Shown here: positions 17,232 through 24,554 of the stretch, piece after piece
Layout: every line of letters starts with the position of its first letter
How positions within the stretch are numbered: position 1 is the stretch's first letter
Assembly (NCBI GenBank): GCA_029262735.1
Contig: JAJCYY010000029.1
Coordinates: 1 to 42,068 of the forward strand
Direction of reading: 5' to 3'
DNA: 42,068 nucleotides
Source of the DNA: Chloroflexota bacterium
Lineage (GTDB): Bacteria; Chloroflexota; Dehalococcoidia; Lucifugimonadales; Lucifugimonadaceae
Made by a program: the position numbers and the translations under genes
Notes under the pieces: model-generated
What the model saw: only the letters and a program-made list of their open reading frames with translations
Database searches by the model: none
Told to the model about the DNA's origin: nothing

Positions 17232-17708
17232 ATGGACTCCTGGTTGATCTCACCGCTCATCAAGACGATCGAAGTCCCCTGCAGCCAGGAGACGGCATTC
17301 AACGTGTTCGTGAACGAGATGGACAGCTGGTGGCCGTTGAGCATTTTCACGGTATCGGCGATGGCCGGCGGGGTGGCCAGGGCGGTGCGCGTCGAGCCGA
17401 AGCCGGGCGGCACGATCGTGGAGGTCGGCCACGACGGCGCTGAACACCTGTGGGGCACCATCAAGACGTACGATCCGCACGACCTGTTCAGCATGGACTT
17501 TCACATCCCGCAGCCCGGCGAGGTCGTTGAGGGCAGGAGCCTTGTCGAGGTGCGCTTCACGGCCCTGGAAGATGATCGAACGCAGGTCGTGTTGACCCAG
17601 AGCAACTGGGAAGCGCTGGGCGAGTACGGGCCGATGCTGCGGGGCGGCTACGACGGAGGCTGGGACGCCATATTCGGAGAGGCGTTCAAAGCGGCCTGCG
17701 GGGTCTGA
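17232..17708 (+). CDS. SRPBCC (AHSA1/START-like) domain protein
   Basis: A helix-grip protein of 158 residues: ISPLIKTIEVPCSQETAFNVFVNEMDSWWPLSIFT is the characteristic first strand and helix, followed by WGTIKTYDPHDLFSMDFHIPQP, VEVRFTALEDDRTQVVLTQSNWEALGEYGPMLRGGYDGGWDAIFGEAF. This matches the AHSA1-like branch, which binds hydrophobic ligands. ATG 17232 is chosen; an in-frame GTG at 17199 would add 11 residues. Third gene of the ArsR operon, which implies joint response to one signal. Converges with the phosphotransferase gene, 26 nt away. Confidence 0.85.
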   Translation: MDSWLISPLIKTIEVPCSQETAFNVFVNEMDSWWPLSIFTVSAMAGGVARAVRVEPKPGGTIVEVGHDGAEHLWGTIKTYDPHDLFSMDFHIPQPGEVVEGRSLVEVRFTALEDDRTQVVLTQSNWEALGEYGPMLRGGYDGGWDAIFGEAFKAACGV

Positions 17709-17734
17709 ACTGCGGTAATTTGTTCGACCGAACC

Positions 17735-18682
17735 CTAAACGGCGAAGAGTTCGGTCGCCAGATCGTCGAGGGTGCCGATCTCCTGCAGGGGAAGCAGAGC
17801 GGCGATTGGTTCAAAAACGTCCATGCTGTGGTGCTGGGCAAGACCGATCGCCTGGCGGTGCAGAGCTAGCCCGAGCGCCTGCCGCGGAAAATCCTTGCTG
17901 ACCGGCCAATCGCTGGCTTTCAGGAACACGCGAAACAGCGCCTTGTCGCAACTGAACGTGTCCCGGTACAACTGGATGAGCTCGTAGTGCCGATCAGCCA
18001 TCATCGCATCACCCCAGTCGATGATCCCGCTGAGGTCGCCGTCATCAACGAAGACGTGATTGGCGACAATGTCGCCGTGAGTGAACACAGGGTCAAACGG
18101 CGCTAAGCCGCGGAGGTAGCCGTCGACCTGTGCAATGAGATGCGGTGGTAGCGAACTGCGCTCTGCAGCCAGCGCAACGTCCAGACCCGACCAGTCCCGA
18201 TAGCTAGCAATCTCCGCCGGATCTCCGACCGGACGCAGTGCGTGCACCCTGCGTACCTGCCTTCCCAGATCCTCAGCAAGCGAAAACCTCTGTTCTCTCG
18301 ACAGATTGGCGCGCCACGAGGCGACCCCTGAGACGCGAGTGGTGACGAGGTATGGCCACGGTGCGCCTGCATCTTCATACAGGTGTCCTGACGCAAGCAG
18401 ACCGGGAGCGGCGATCTCCGGATCACCAGCGACCAGAACCAACGCCGCATGCTCGGCCTCATAGCTCTTGCGCCAGGCCCTTGAGTAGCCGAAAAGCTTC
18501 ACCACGACATCGCCATAGAGGAATGTTGGATATGTGGCGTTGAATCCGGCTTCCGGCTCTAGATCGGCGTCGAGGAAACCGTGGCGTTTCAGGACTCTGG
18601 AAACATAAGGCCACCAGAAATCCACATCCGTGAGACGCGAAACGTGTTCGTCGAGTGAGGCGAATGTAGGAGGAAGCGTCAT
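17735..18682 (-). CDS. APH family phosphotransferase
   Basis: A 315-residue protein with the aminoglycoside phosphotransferase/kinase-like fold. The catalytic loop is FTHGDIVANHVFVDDGDLSGIIDWGDA, containing HGDxxxxN and the metal-binding IDWGD. The N-lobe has a lysine in GDVVVKLFGYSRAWRKSYEAEHAAL for ATP. Relatives phosphorylate antibiotics, homoserine, choline or acyl-CoA dehydrogenase-linked metabolites, so resistance should not be assumed. The frame extends to a TTG at 18718, but ATG 18682 fits the fold better. No strong ribosome-binding site. Confidence 0.85.
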   Translation of the reverse strand: MTLPPTFASLDEHVSRLTDVDFWWPYVSRVLKRHGFLDADLEPEAGFNATYPTFLYGDVVVKLFGYSRAWRKSYEAEHAALVLVAGDPEIAAPGLLASGHLYEDAGAPWPYLVTTRVSGVASWRANLSREQRFSLAEDLGRQVRRVHALRPVGDPAEIASYRDWSGLDVALAAERSSLPPHLIAQVDGYLRGLAPFDPVFTHGDIVANHVFVDDGDLSGIIDWGDAMMADRHYELIQLYRDTFSCDKALFRVFLKASDWPVSKDFPRQALGLALHRQAIGLAQHHSMDVFEPIAALLPLQEIGTLDDLATELFAV

Positions 18683-18738
18683 CGGGCAGATATTGCCGGT
18701 ACGAACGGCTGCACGCAATGCCGCAAATCCGCCACCGG

Positions 18739-20895
18739 CTACGACCGAGGCGATTCCTCGCCACCACCCGTCGCCCGGTCCAGCAGCGTGATCAGGTCAA
18801 CGGCGTCCTTCTCATCGTCCGCACCCTTCGCCGATATTCCCTCGTCCATCATCTGGATACAGAACGGGCAGCTCACCGCAACGGTCTCAGCACCCGTCTC
18901 CAGGAACTGCTCGGTGCGGATGTGGTTCACACGCTTCCCCGGGTCCTCCATCCACATGCGCCCGCCGCCTGCCCCGCAGCAGAACGTTTTTTCGCCGTTG
19001 CGAGACATCTCCTTCACCTCGAGCCCCGGGATCTGGCTCATGATGTAACGCGGCTCCTCGGTCATCCCGTTATGCCGCGCGATGTAGCACGAGTCGTGAT
19101 AGCTGACAGAGCCGACGATTCCTTCGCCGGGTTTGAGCCTCCCTTCGCGCAGGAGTTTGCCAACGTACGCCGTATAGTGCTCGACCTCATACGAGTCGCC
19201 AAGCTGGGGATACTCGTTCTTGATCGTGTTGAAGCAGTGCGGACACGTCGTCACGATCTTCTTCACGTCATATTGGGCAAAAGTCGCACGGTTCTGCTCC
19301 GCCTGCACCTGCCACAGGTACTCGTTGCCCATGCGCCGGGCCGGGTCGCCTGTGCAGGTCTCCTCATCGCCAAGCACCGCAAAATCAACGCCCGCCTTCT
19401 TCAGAACCCGCGCCATCGCCCGCGTCGTCTCGACGCCCCGCTTCACCAGCGCGCCCGTGCAGCCGACCCAGAACAGAACCTCTGCGTCCGGCTTCTCAGC
19501 AAGCGTCGGAATATCCATCCCATCCATCCAGCTCGTGCGGGTCAGAGTCGTCCCTGACCACGGGTGCCCGCGCTGCTCGATGCTCTGCAACGCAGTTAGC
19601 GCAGTCTCCGGGCCGTTGCCTTCTTCGAGCACCAGGAACCGGCGCATATCGACAATTGCGTCGATGTGGTTGATCGAAACGGGACACGCCTCGACGCACG
19701 ACCCGCAGCTTGTGCAGGCCCACAACGCGTCATCGCCCGCCGCATCGTGGACCATCGACCGTGCGGGCTCCGGCGGCGTCTCGCCTTCCGGCGTGTAGTA
19801 GATCGCAGGCGCACGTTCTTCTGCATAACGGCGCAAATCCTGGATCAGCTTGCGAGGCGATAGCGGTGTGTCTGCGGCGTATGCAGGGCACTGCGACTGG
19901 CAGCGGCCGCAGTTAGTACATGCGTCGAAGCTCAGCACCTGCTGCCAGGTCAGGTCGGGAAGGTCCTTCGCCCCGAACGTCTCAAGCGTCTCCAGGTCGC
20001 CCATCGGCTTCAGTGCGCCACGAGGCCTGAGCGTCCTGAAGTAGGTGTTGAGCGGGCTGATTACGATGTGACTGAACCTGGTGAAGCTCGCCGCTGCGTA
20101 GACGAGCCCGAGCGTGAAGATAGCGGCGTGCGACCACCACATGACACGGTGCGTGTCCTCCATGACGGCAGGTGTCATGCCGATGCCGTCAAGCACCTTT
20201 GCGAATAGCCAGCCGACTGGCGACCATGCAGCCGCCGACGTGTCGTAAAGCGCGCTCGCAGGGTTTAGCTCAGTAGCGCCAATACGCAAACCTTCGATGA
20301 GAAACCCGGTGAACACGAGCGCGAAAAGGAATCCCAGCACGATGCCGTCGTCTGCAAACGTGTTCAGCCGCTCCGGCTTGATGACGTACCTGCGCCACGC
20401 CGCCATGCCAAGCCCGATAGCCGCCAGCAATCCGCCAAAGACGTCCCAAACCAGCGACGTCTGCAGCCGAATGTGCGAAGTCGGGAAGGTCCAGTCCAGG
20501 TATTCTTCGGCGTTGAACTCGATCGCCGCAATAGTCGTTGCGAGAAGCAGGATCGAAAATCCCCAGAAGATGGCCAGGTGCATGTACCCGGCGTATCGCT
20601 CGCGGTTGCGGAACTTCTGGTGCCGGAACAGGTCGACCCATGCATAGACCAGGAACTCCCGGACGCGAACGGAATGATCGCCCAGCTCTGCGTACGGCCC
20701 GGCTGTCCGCCAGATGCGGATGCGCCGGTACATCCCGTAGACGATGGCGGCAAGCGCGATCGGAGCAACGAAGTAGACCACCGCGCCAAGAGCCGGGTAG
20801 CCGATATTCCAGAAGTCGGTGCGTCCGTCTAGCAAGATTAGTCTGTGGGAGCGGCGAGAAGTTGTTTGGTCAATCGGTCGCCGACATTGTGTCAT
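18739..20895 (-). CDS. Membrane Fe-S oxidoreductase, ETF:quinone oxidoreductase-like (NarI/HdrD-like fusion)
   Basis: A 718-residue fusion. Residues about 30-275 hold five or six membrane helices of the NarI/DsrM-like cytochrome b type. Two 4Fe-4S motifs follow: C326-x2-C329-x2-C332-x3-C336P and C394-x2-C397-x2-C400-x3-C404P. The C-terminal half has two CCG (HdrB/D-like) units, with C479, C514, CPHC 551-554, C603, CC 639-640 and CPFC 676-679. This matches the EtfAB:(mena)quinone oxidoreductase group (FadF-like), which moves electrons from acyl-CoA dehydrogenase flavoproteins to the quinone pool. No etfAB genes are nearby. The apparent ATG lies inside the end of a dispersed repeat (20890-20998); a TTG at residue 21 is an alternative. 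The frame continues intact to the stop. Confidence 0.88.
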   Translation of the reverse strand: MTQCRRPIDQTTSRRSHRLILLDGRTDFWNIGYPALGAVVYFVAPIALAAIVYGMYRRIRIWRTAGPYAELGDHSVRVREFLVYAWVDLFRHQKFRNRERYAGYMHLAIFWGFSILLLATTIAAIEFNAEEYLDWTFPTSHIRLQTSLVWDVFGGLLAAIGLGMAAWRRYVIKPERLNTFADDGIVLGFLFALVFTGFLIEGLRIGATELNPASALYDTSAAAWSPVGWLFAKVLDGIGMTPAVMEDTHRVMWWSHAAIFTLGLVYAAASFTRFSHIVISPLNTYFRTLRPRGALKPMGDLETLETFGAKDLPDLTWQQVLSFDACTNCGRCQSQCPAYAADTPLSPRKLIQDLRRYAEERAPAIYYTPEGETPPEPARSMVHDAAGDDALWACTSCGSCVEACPVSINHIDAIVDMRRFLVLEEGNGPETALTALQSIEQRGHPWSGTTLTRTSWMDGMDIPTLAEKPDAEVLFWVGCTGALVKRGVETTRAMARVLKKAGVDFAVLGDEETCTGDPARRMGNEYLWQVQAEQNRATFAQYDVKKIVTTCPHCFNTIKNEYPQLGDSYEVEHYTAYVGKLLREGRLKPGEGIVGSVSYHDSCYIARHNGMTEEPRYIMSQIPGLEVKEMSRNGEKTFCCGAGGGRMWMEDPGKRVNHIRTEQFLETGAETVAVSCPFCIQMMDEGISAKGADDEKDAVDLITLLDRATGGGEESPRS

Positions 20896-20998
20896 CCCGA
20901 CGGAATGGAGGGATCTTACCGGACAAGAGACTGAGTCTGATCAAACAAACATTCACCGGACCCCATCACCGTCCAAGTGAAAACGCCGGGGAGATTTA
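20890..20998. repeat. Dispersed TGTCAT-ended repeat, copy C (decayed)
   Basis: It starts TGTCATCC like copy B and shares GGGATCTTACCGG and later the CGGAC-CCC and CCGTCCAAGTGA stretches, then fades at GGGGAGATTTAG without the TTCTGAA hairpin and right terminus. It overlaps the first bases of the leftward Fe-S oxidoreductase gene. Confidence 0.6.
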
Positions 20999-21204
20999 GA
21001 GCCAACCCCTCGTCCCGAGCCACGGGTACCCGCTTGCGGGTGAGGGACGAAGGTGACTGCGATTTGTCATTCTGAACTTGATTCAGAATCTCTCAAGTGT
21101 CCTCAGATGGACGGTAAGATCTCTCCGCTACGGTCGAGATGACAAAACAAGCTGCCGACTCCGTCGGTAACGGGGCCCACTCATCACCTCACAGCCCCCA
21201 ACCG
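20896..21204. other. Intergenic region made of repeats
   Basis: About 309 nt with no gene between two leftward genes. It consists of most of repeat copy C, a hairpin module (ACCCGC-TT-GCGGGT at 21028-21041 inside an outer 7-bp stem TCGTCCC/GGGACGA), and repeat copy D. The stem-loop could also terminate the leftward prenyltransferase transcript, but no T-run follows on that strand. Confidence 0.6.
21065..21144. repeat. Dispersed 80-bp repeat, copy D
   Basis: Same length and orientation as copy A (10639-10718). The TGTCATTCTGAACTTGATTC left part is identical, the centre differs at several positions (for example GTGTCCTCAGATGGACGG), and the right end is GAGATGACA. Equal length with internal divergence argues for an element family rather than a recent local duplication. 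Confidence 0.8.
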
Positions 21205-22197
21205 CTAATTCAGCAGCAGCACTATCGCACCGGTTGCCAGCCACAGCATGATGTTCAGGCGCAGCGGTCGGTCCGTGATAAGCACCTCTTCGGGCGACTC
21301 GCCTTTGCCCTTCACGTGCATCAGGTACAGATACCGGAACAGCCCGTAGCCGACAAACGGAATCGTCAGCATCATGGTGTTGTTCTCTGGCACGTTCGAC
21401 GACTCGGTGATCCCTGCCGAGAACGTGTACAGCGTATATGCGATCAGGGTCGAAGCCGCCACAATCACGATCAGCTGATCGAGCAGCTTCTCCGTGTACT
21501 CACGCAGAATCGCTCGCTGGCTTTCCGCCACATCCCCAGCCGCAACCAGCTCCGCGCGACGCTTCACCAGCGCAATAAACAGCGCACCAAGCGCCGTAAC
21601 CACGTAGAGCCACGGCGAAATATTCAGCGGCAGCCGCGCCGGCTCCAGCCCTCCGAAGCTGAACTCCGTCCCATTGATCGCAAGCGTCCCTGCAACGGCA
21701 CGCAGCACAAACCCGGCCGACACCGACATCACATCCAGGATCACCTCGTGCTTCAACACCGTCGTGTAAGCGACGTTCAGCGCTACATATCCTGCGCTCA
21801 CACCAAGCAACGGAACATTAATCACCGCGGTCGCCGTCAAGCCCAGAGCCGTCAGCACCGCAGCAGTGGTCCATGCAAGCCTCGGCGAAACCAGCCCCGC
21901 GGCAATCGGTCGGTACCTCTTCGTCGGGTGATTACGGTCTTGCTCGGCATCTCGCAGATCGTTGAACAGATAGACCGCGCCAGAGAGAGCTGAGAACGCC
22001 CCGAACGTGATGATCGCCTTCAGAATAATGATGACCATGTCGTCGAGGTGATCGCCGTCCCACCAGATGTTCACCGTAAAGAACAGCGGAACCAGCACCA
22101 GGCCGTTCTTGACCGTCTGCTTCGGACGGCATGAACGAGTAAGGTTCTTCAGGGTGCCCAGAGACAGCAATTCGGTTTTGGGACTATCAGCGACCAT
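21205..22197 (-). CDS. UbiA prenyltransferase, decaprenyl-phosphate phosphoribosyltransferase-like
   Basis: A 330-residue integral membrane protein with about nine helices. The first aspartate-rich motif is NDLRDAEQDRNHPTKRYRPIA, which binds the diphosphate through magnesium. The opening RSCRPKQTVKNGLVLVPLFF is typical of the branch that transfers phosphoribose to polyprenyl phosphate (Rv3806c-like), the first step toward decaprenyl-phosphoryl arabinose. No DprE1/DprE2 is in the window, so cell-envelope use is inferred. The frame is open far upstream (to 22404), but ATG 22195-22197 begins the conserved part and avoids overlap with tlyA. It is divergent from tlyA with 58 nt between the starts. 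Confidence 0.82.
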   Translation of the reverse strand: MVADSPKTELLSLGTLKNLTRSCRPKQTVKNGLVLVPLFFTVNIWWDGDHLDDMVIIILKAIITFGAFSALSGAVYLFNDLRDAEQDRNHPTKRYRPIAAGLVSPRLAWTTAAVLTALGLTATAVINVPLLGVSAGYVALNVAYTTVLKHEVILDVMSVSAGFVLRAVAGTLAINGTEFSFGGLEPARLPLNISPWLYVVTALGALFIALVKRRAELVAAGDVAESQRAILREYTEKLLDQLIVIVAASTLIAYTLYTFSAGITESSNVPENNTMMLTIPFVGYGLFRYLYLMHVKGKGESPEEVLITDRPLRLNIMLWLATGAIVLLLN

Positions 22198-22255
22198 TGA
22201 TGGATCATATGGAGAGTCGACCCGTAAGGTCAACGAACGGCGACACGAGTACGCA

Positions 22256-23011
22256 ATGAGTGGTTCCACCAGTAGAACGAGACTCGACCTGCTTCTGGTT
22301 GCTCGAGGCCACGCAATTGACGTCGATTCGGCGGCCCGGCTACTCATGGCGGGCCAGGTTTCGTTGAGCGGCCCAGACGCAGCTGCGGTGTTGACTCCCG
22401 GCATGCGCGTCGATCAGCAAGTTGAGATGACGGTGGTCCAGCCGCCAAAGTTCGTCTCCCGTGCCGGGCTGAAGCTGGAGCATGGCCTGGAGCATTTCGC
22501 TGTAGACGTCTCAGGGCTGACCGCGCTCGACATCGGCGCATCAACCGGCGGTTTTACCGACTGCCTGTTGCAGCGCGGCGCAGCGCGCGTCTACGCAGTC
22601 GACTCCGGCCGCGGGCAGCTGCACTCCCGCTTGCTGTCGGACGAGCGAGTGACAAGCATGGAGCGCACCAACGCCCGCAAGCCACTCACGCTCCCGGAAA
22701 AGGTGCAGATCGTAGTCGCCGATGTGTCGTTCATCTCGCTTCTGGTGGTTCTGCCGCCATGCATGGAGCACCTTGAGCCGGGCGGACACTGCATCGCGCT
22801 GCTGAAGCCGCAATTCGAGGCAAAGCGTGATGAGGTGCCCCGCGGCGGAGTCATCAAGAGCGAAGTTCTCCTGCAAACGGTCGTCGAGCGGTTCACCACC
22901 GAAGCACCGATACGCGGACTCAATGTGACCGGAATCGAAGAATCGCCGATCAGGGGAGACCGCGGCAACCGGGAGTTCCTGGTGCGGCTGGAGCGGGCTA
23001 TTTCTGTATAA
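22256..23011 (+). CDS. tlyA: TlyA family rRNA (cytidine-2'-O)-methyltransferase
   Basis: A 251-residue two-domain protein. The N-terminal S4 RNA-binding domain (RLDLLLVARGHAIDVDSAARLLMAGQVSL) is followed by FVSRAGLKLEHGLEHF and an FtsJ-like AdoMet fold: LDIGASTGGFTDCLLQRGAARVYAVDSG is the cofactor site, with VADVSFISLLVVLPP and LLKPQFEAKRDEVPRGGVI further on. TlyA 2'-O-methylates cytidines in 16S and 23S rRNA, and its loss gives capreomycin resistance in mycobacteria. ATG 22256 starts directly before the S4 domain; 63 more open codons upstream are antisense to the prenyltransferase. Length is normal. It is followed at once by a strong stem-loop. Confidence 0.9.
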   Translation: MSGSTSRTRLDLLLVARGHAIDVDSAARLLMAGQVSLSGPDAAAVLTPGMRVDQQVEMTVVQPPKFVSRAGLKLEHGLEHFAVDVSGLTALDIGASTGGFTDCLLQRGAARVYAVDSGRGQLHSRLLSDERVTSMERTNARKPLTLPEKVQIVVADVSFISLLVVLPPCMEHLEPGGHCIALLKPQFEAKRDEVPRGGVIKSEVLLQTVVERFTTEAPIRGLNVTGIEESPIRGDRGNREFLVRLERAISV

Positions 23012-23013
23012 AT

Positions 23014-23036
23014 CCCTCTCCCTCGACGGGAGAGGG
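23014..23036 (+). terminator. Stem-loop directly after tlyA
   Basis: CCCTCTCCC and GGGAGAGGG form a perfect 9-bp stem with a TCGAC loop, starting 3 nt after the tlyA stop. No T-run follows immediately, so it may be a REP-like hairpin or a 3'-end stabiliser rather than a classic intrinsic terminator. A similar CCCTCTCCCTT stem recurs at 41365-41413. Confidence 0.5.
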
Positions 23037-23245
23037 CTGGGACGCGTACGGGGAGTCGTTTTTAAGATTTCAGTGCCGTTCCATGCCTGACGGTCTCCCT
23101 TTCAAAGGAGGCGCTCGTTTCGGAATGGGCTGTTGGTGTTCCTGTACTGCCACCGAATACGGGGATCTACGAAGTTTCGGCCAACTATTGTGTGGGCGGC
23201 TGCCACCAACTGGGATATGACGAGCGTTTCGTCGCCAAGTCCTAA

Positions 23246-23815
23246 CTATCGCCACCGCTTCGTTTGAGACTCAACTCCAGTTACATTCATACGCATTTTG
23301 AACAGCGTAATGCTTGCACCGTAGAGATCCAGTGCTGTTTTTGACGGCAGTCTTCGCCGCTTGATTGAAACGAGCGCCGGTCTCGGAAGCAGCAGGCAAC
23401 CGGCCAACCAATTGGCCTCTTGTTCTTGCTCGTCGTCGTATTCCCACCTCAGCGCGAGATTCGATTTCGGGAACAACACTATCGGGGACGGCTCATGTTC
23501 GCGCATGACGTGCGCCATCTCATGCATCAGCGTGTTGGATATCCGTCCGGGTGGGTGGTCCGGATTGTAAACAATGACGTCGCTACCACCGGCGTTGATA
23601 GTTACCGCCGACCAGTCATCGGAGTGAGTCTGGCTCAGCGTGCGCAATGACGCGTCACTTACGTCAGAGATCTCCGAGGGCACCAGAAGATGTACGCCAA
23701 GTTCCGTTGCAAGATCTTCTGCAGAAAGTGGATCATCTGGCCGCAGTCCGAGATCGCGACGCACAGAAGCAGACGTTCTTTCACACCATGTTTTGTAGCC
23801 TCGTTTAAATGCCAT
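23246..23815 (-). CDS. ImmA/IrrE family zinc metallopeptidase
   Basis: A 189-residue protein with the ImmA/IrrE (COG2856) domain. The zinc motif is LMHEMAHVMREH, with H98, E99 and H102; the downstream glutamate ligand is E133 in DEQEQEANWLAGCLLLP. In the founding systems ImmA cleaves the partner repressor ImmR to release a mobile element, and IrrE cleaves DdrO after DNA damage. It begins 12 nt after the XRE gene on the same strand, the usual repressor-protease pair. Translation ends at TAG (23246-23248), but the same frame stays open for 47 more codons to TGA at 23102-23104. Neither a ribosome-binding site nor a separate promoter is evident, consistent with coupling to the XRE gene. Confidence 0.9.
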   Translation of the reverse strand: MAFKRGYKTWCERTSASVRRDLGLRPDDPLSAEDLATELGVHLLVPSEISDVSDASLRTLSQTHSDDWSAVTINAGGSDVIVYNPDHPPGRISNTLMHEMAHVMREHEPSPIVLFPKSNLALRWEYDDEQEQEANWLAGCLLLPRPALVSIKRRRLPSKTALDLYGASITLFKMRMNVTGVESQTKRWR

Positions 23816-23827
23816 TTGACGACCTGT

Positions 23828-24163
23828 CTACTCCAACATGCGCTGGGTCGCCAGGATCACTTCTGCAAGTGCCTCTGCCAGTTCTGGATCGATTTCACGG
23901 CGCGTTCGCAAGTGGGCAGCAGCGATGTCGGTTGCTTTCGACTCTTTTCTCGAAGCTGGGTCGATACCCAGCACCTCGGAAGCGTCAACACCCAGCCACG
24001 CACATAATTTCCCAAACGTTACGAGGTCAGGCGTATGGCCTCGTTCGACTCGCGACAACGTCGCCGGGGCGATTCCGATCTCGTCTGCCGTTTCCCTAAC
24101 CGTCGCCGTGTCCCGTTGGGAACGTATTGTCACGCCTAGTTGAGATAACGTTAACTTGGCCAT
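23828..24163 (-). CDS. XRE family HTH regulator (ImmR-like)
   Basis: A 111-residue protein with an N-terminal helix-turn-helix: LGVTIRSQRDTATVRETADEIGIAPATLSRVERGHTPDLVTFGKLCAWLGV, the recognition helix being APATLSRVERG. The C-terminal part (ATDIAAAHLRTRREIDPELAEALAEVILATQRML) is helical and likely for dimerisation. It is followed 12 nt later by the ImmA-type protease, which probably cleaves it. It is divergent from the SNase-like gene across a 92-nt spacer and likely controls both sides. There is no Shine-Dalgarno before the ATG, so translation may be leaderless. Confidence 0.9.
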   Translation of the reverse strand: MAKLTLSQLGVTIRSQRDTATVRETADEIGIAPATLSRVERGHTPDLVTFGKLCAWLGVDASEVLGIDPASRKESKATDIAAAHLRTRREIDPELAEALAEVILATQRMLE

Positions 24164-24212
24164 GTTGGTTCGTTTCAGATATGAACGCTTGTGTATTTCG
24201 CATATGCACTGA

Positions 24213-24241
24213 TAGACTGCCCGTCATCGTCAAGCAGTCTA
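24213..24241. promoter_or_regulatory. Perfect 8-bp inverted repeat in the XRE/SNase spacer
   Basis: TAGACTGC and GCAGTCTA are exact inverted arms around a 13-nt spacer. The site ends just before the AGGAG ribosome-binding site of the SNase-like gene. It is either an operator for the adjacent XRE regulator or a 5'-leader hairpin that could restrict translation. A weaker half-site pair, ATATG and CATAT, lies at about 24179-24206. Confidence 0.6.
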
Positions 24242-24255
24242 CAGGAGATTGAAAC

Positions 24256-24507
24256 ATGGCAAGGGGAAAAGTTCGCAGAGTGATCGACGGTGACACGTTT
24301 GAGCTAGCCGGTGGCGAACGAGTTCGGGTCGCCGGTGTATACGCGCCGGAATTGCGAGAAAGAGGCGGATCCGCGGCAAAAAGGAAACTTCAGTCGTTGA
24401 TCGGCAGAGGTGCCCATGTCGGTCTGTCTGCACCAGTGGCTCGCAGTTTCGGCCGCACCGTGCGTTACGTCACGGTTGATGGCGTTCCGCTGGAGCAATC
24501 GCTTTAG
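24256..24507 (+). CDS. Minimal staphylococcal nuclease-like protein
   Basis: An 83-residue SNase/thermonuclease-fold protein: VRRVIDGDTFELAGGERVRVAGVYAPELRE is the conserved start, and FGRTVRYVTVDGVPLEQSL the fifth strand. By alignment to staphylococcal nuclease, D13 equals Asp21, R24 Arg35, E32 Glu43 and R67 Arg87, so the catalytic Glu and both arginines are kept. The calcium ligand Asp40 is replaced by Y29 (VYAPE instead of VDTPE). The chain stops where the family usually continues with helices (vNealV...), so it is only the barrel. AGGAG lies about 8 nt before the ATG. First gene of a three-gene set opposite XRE-ImmA. It may be an inactive nucleic-acid-binding domain or a nuclease with a changed metal site. 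Confidence 0.82.
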   Translation: MARGKVRRVIDGDTFELAGGERVRVAGVYAPELRERGGSAAKRKLQSLIGRGAHVGLSAPVARSFGRTVRYVTVDGVPLEQSL

Positions 24508-24554
24508 CTATCTGGGTCGACACCCCGGCAAACACCAAGTTCGGAGAACAAATA

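Noticed and set aside
17735..18682. Antibiotic resistance gene
   Set aside because: The APH fold is clear, but the family is broad and no resistance-specific signature is visible, so resistance is not claimed.
18718..19557. Plus-strand open frame of about 279 codons
   Set aside because: Antisense to the membrane Fe-S oxidoreductase, whose cluster motifs are intact; Arg/His-rich with no domain.
10639..21144. CRISPR-like array from the repeated TGTCAT elements
   Set aside because: Copies are kilobases apart, in both orientations and of different lengths; no regular spacers and no cas genes.
21139..21993. Plus-strand open frame of about 284 codons
   Set aside because: Antisense to the UbiA-type gene; extreme Gln/Arg/His content indicates a shadow.
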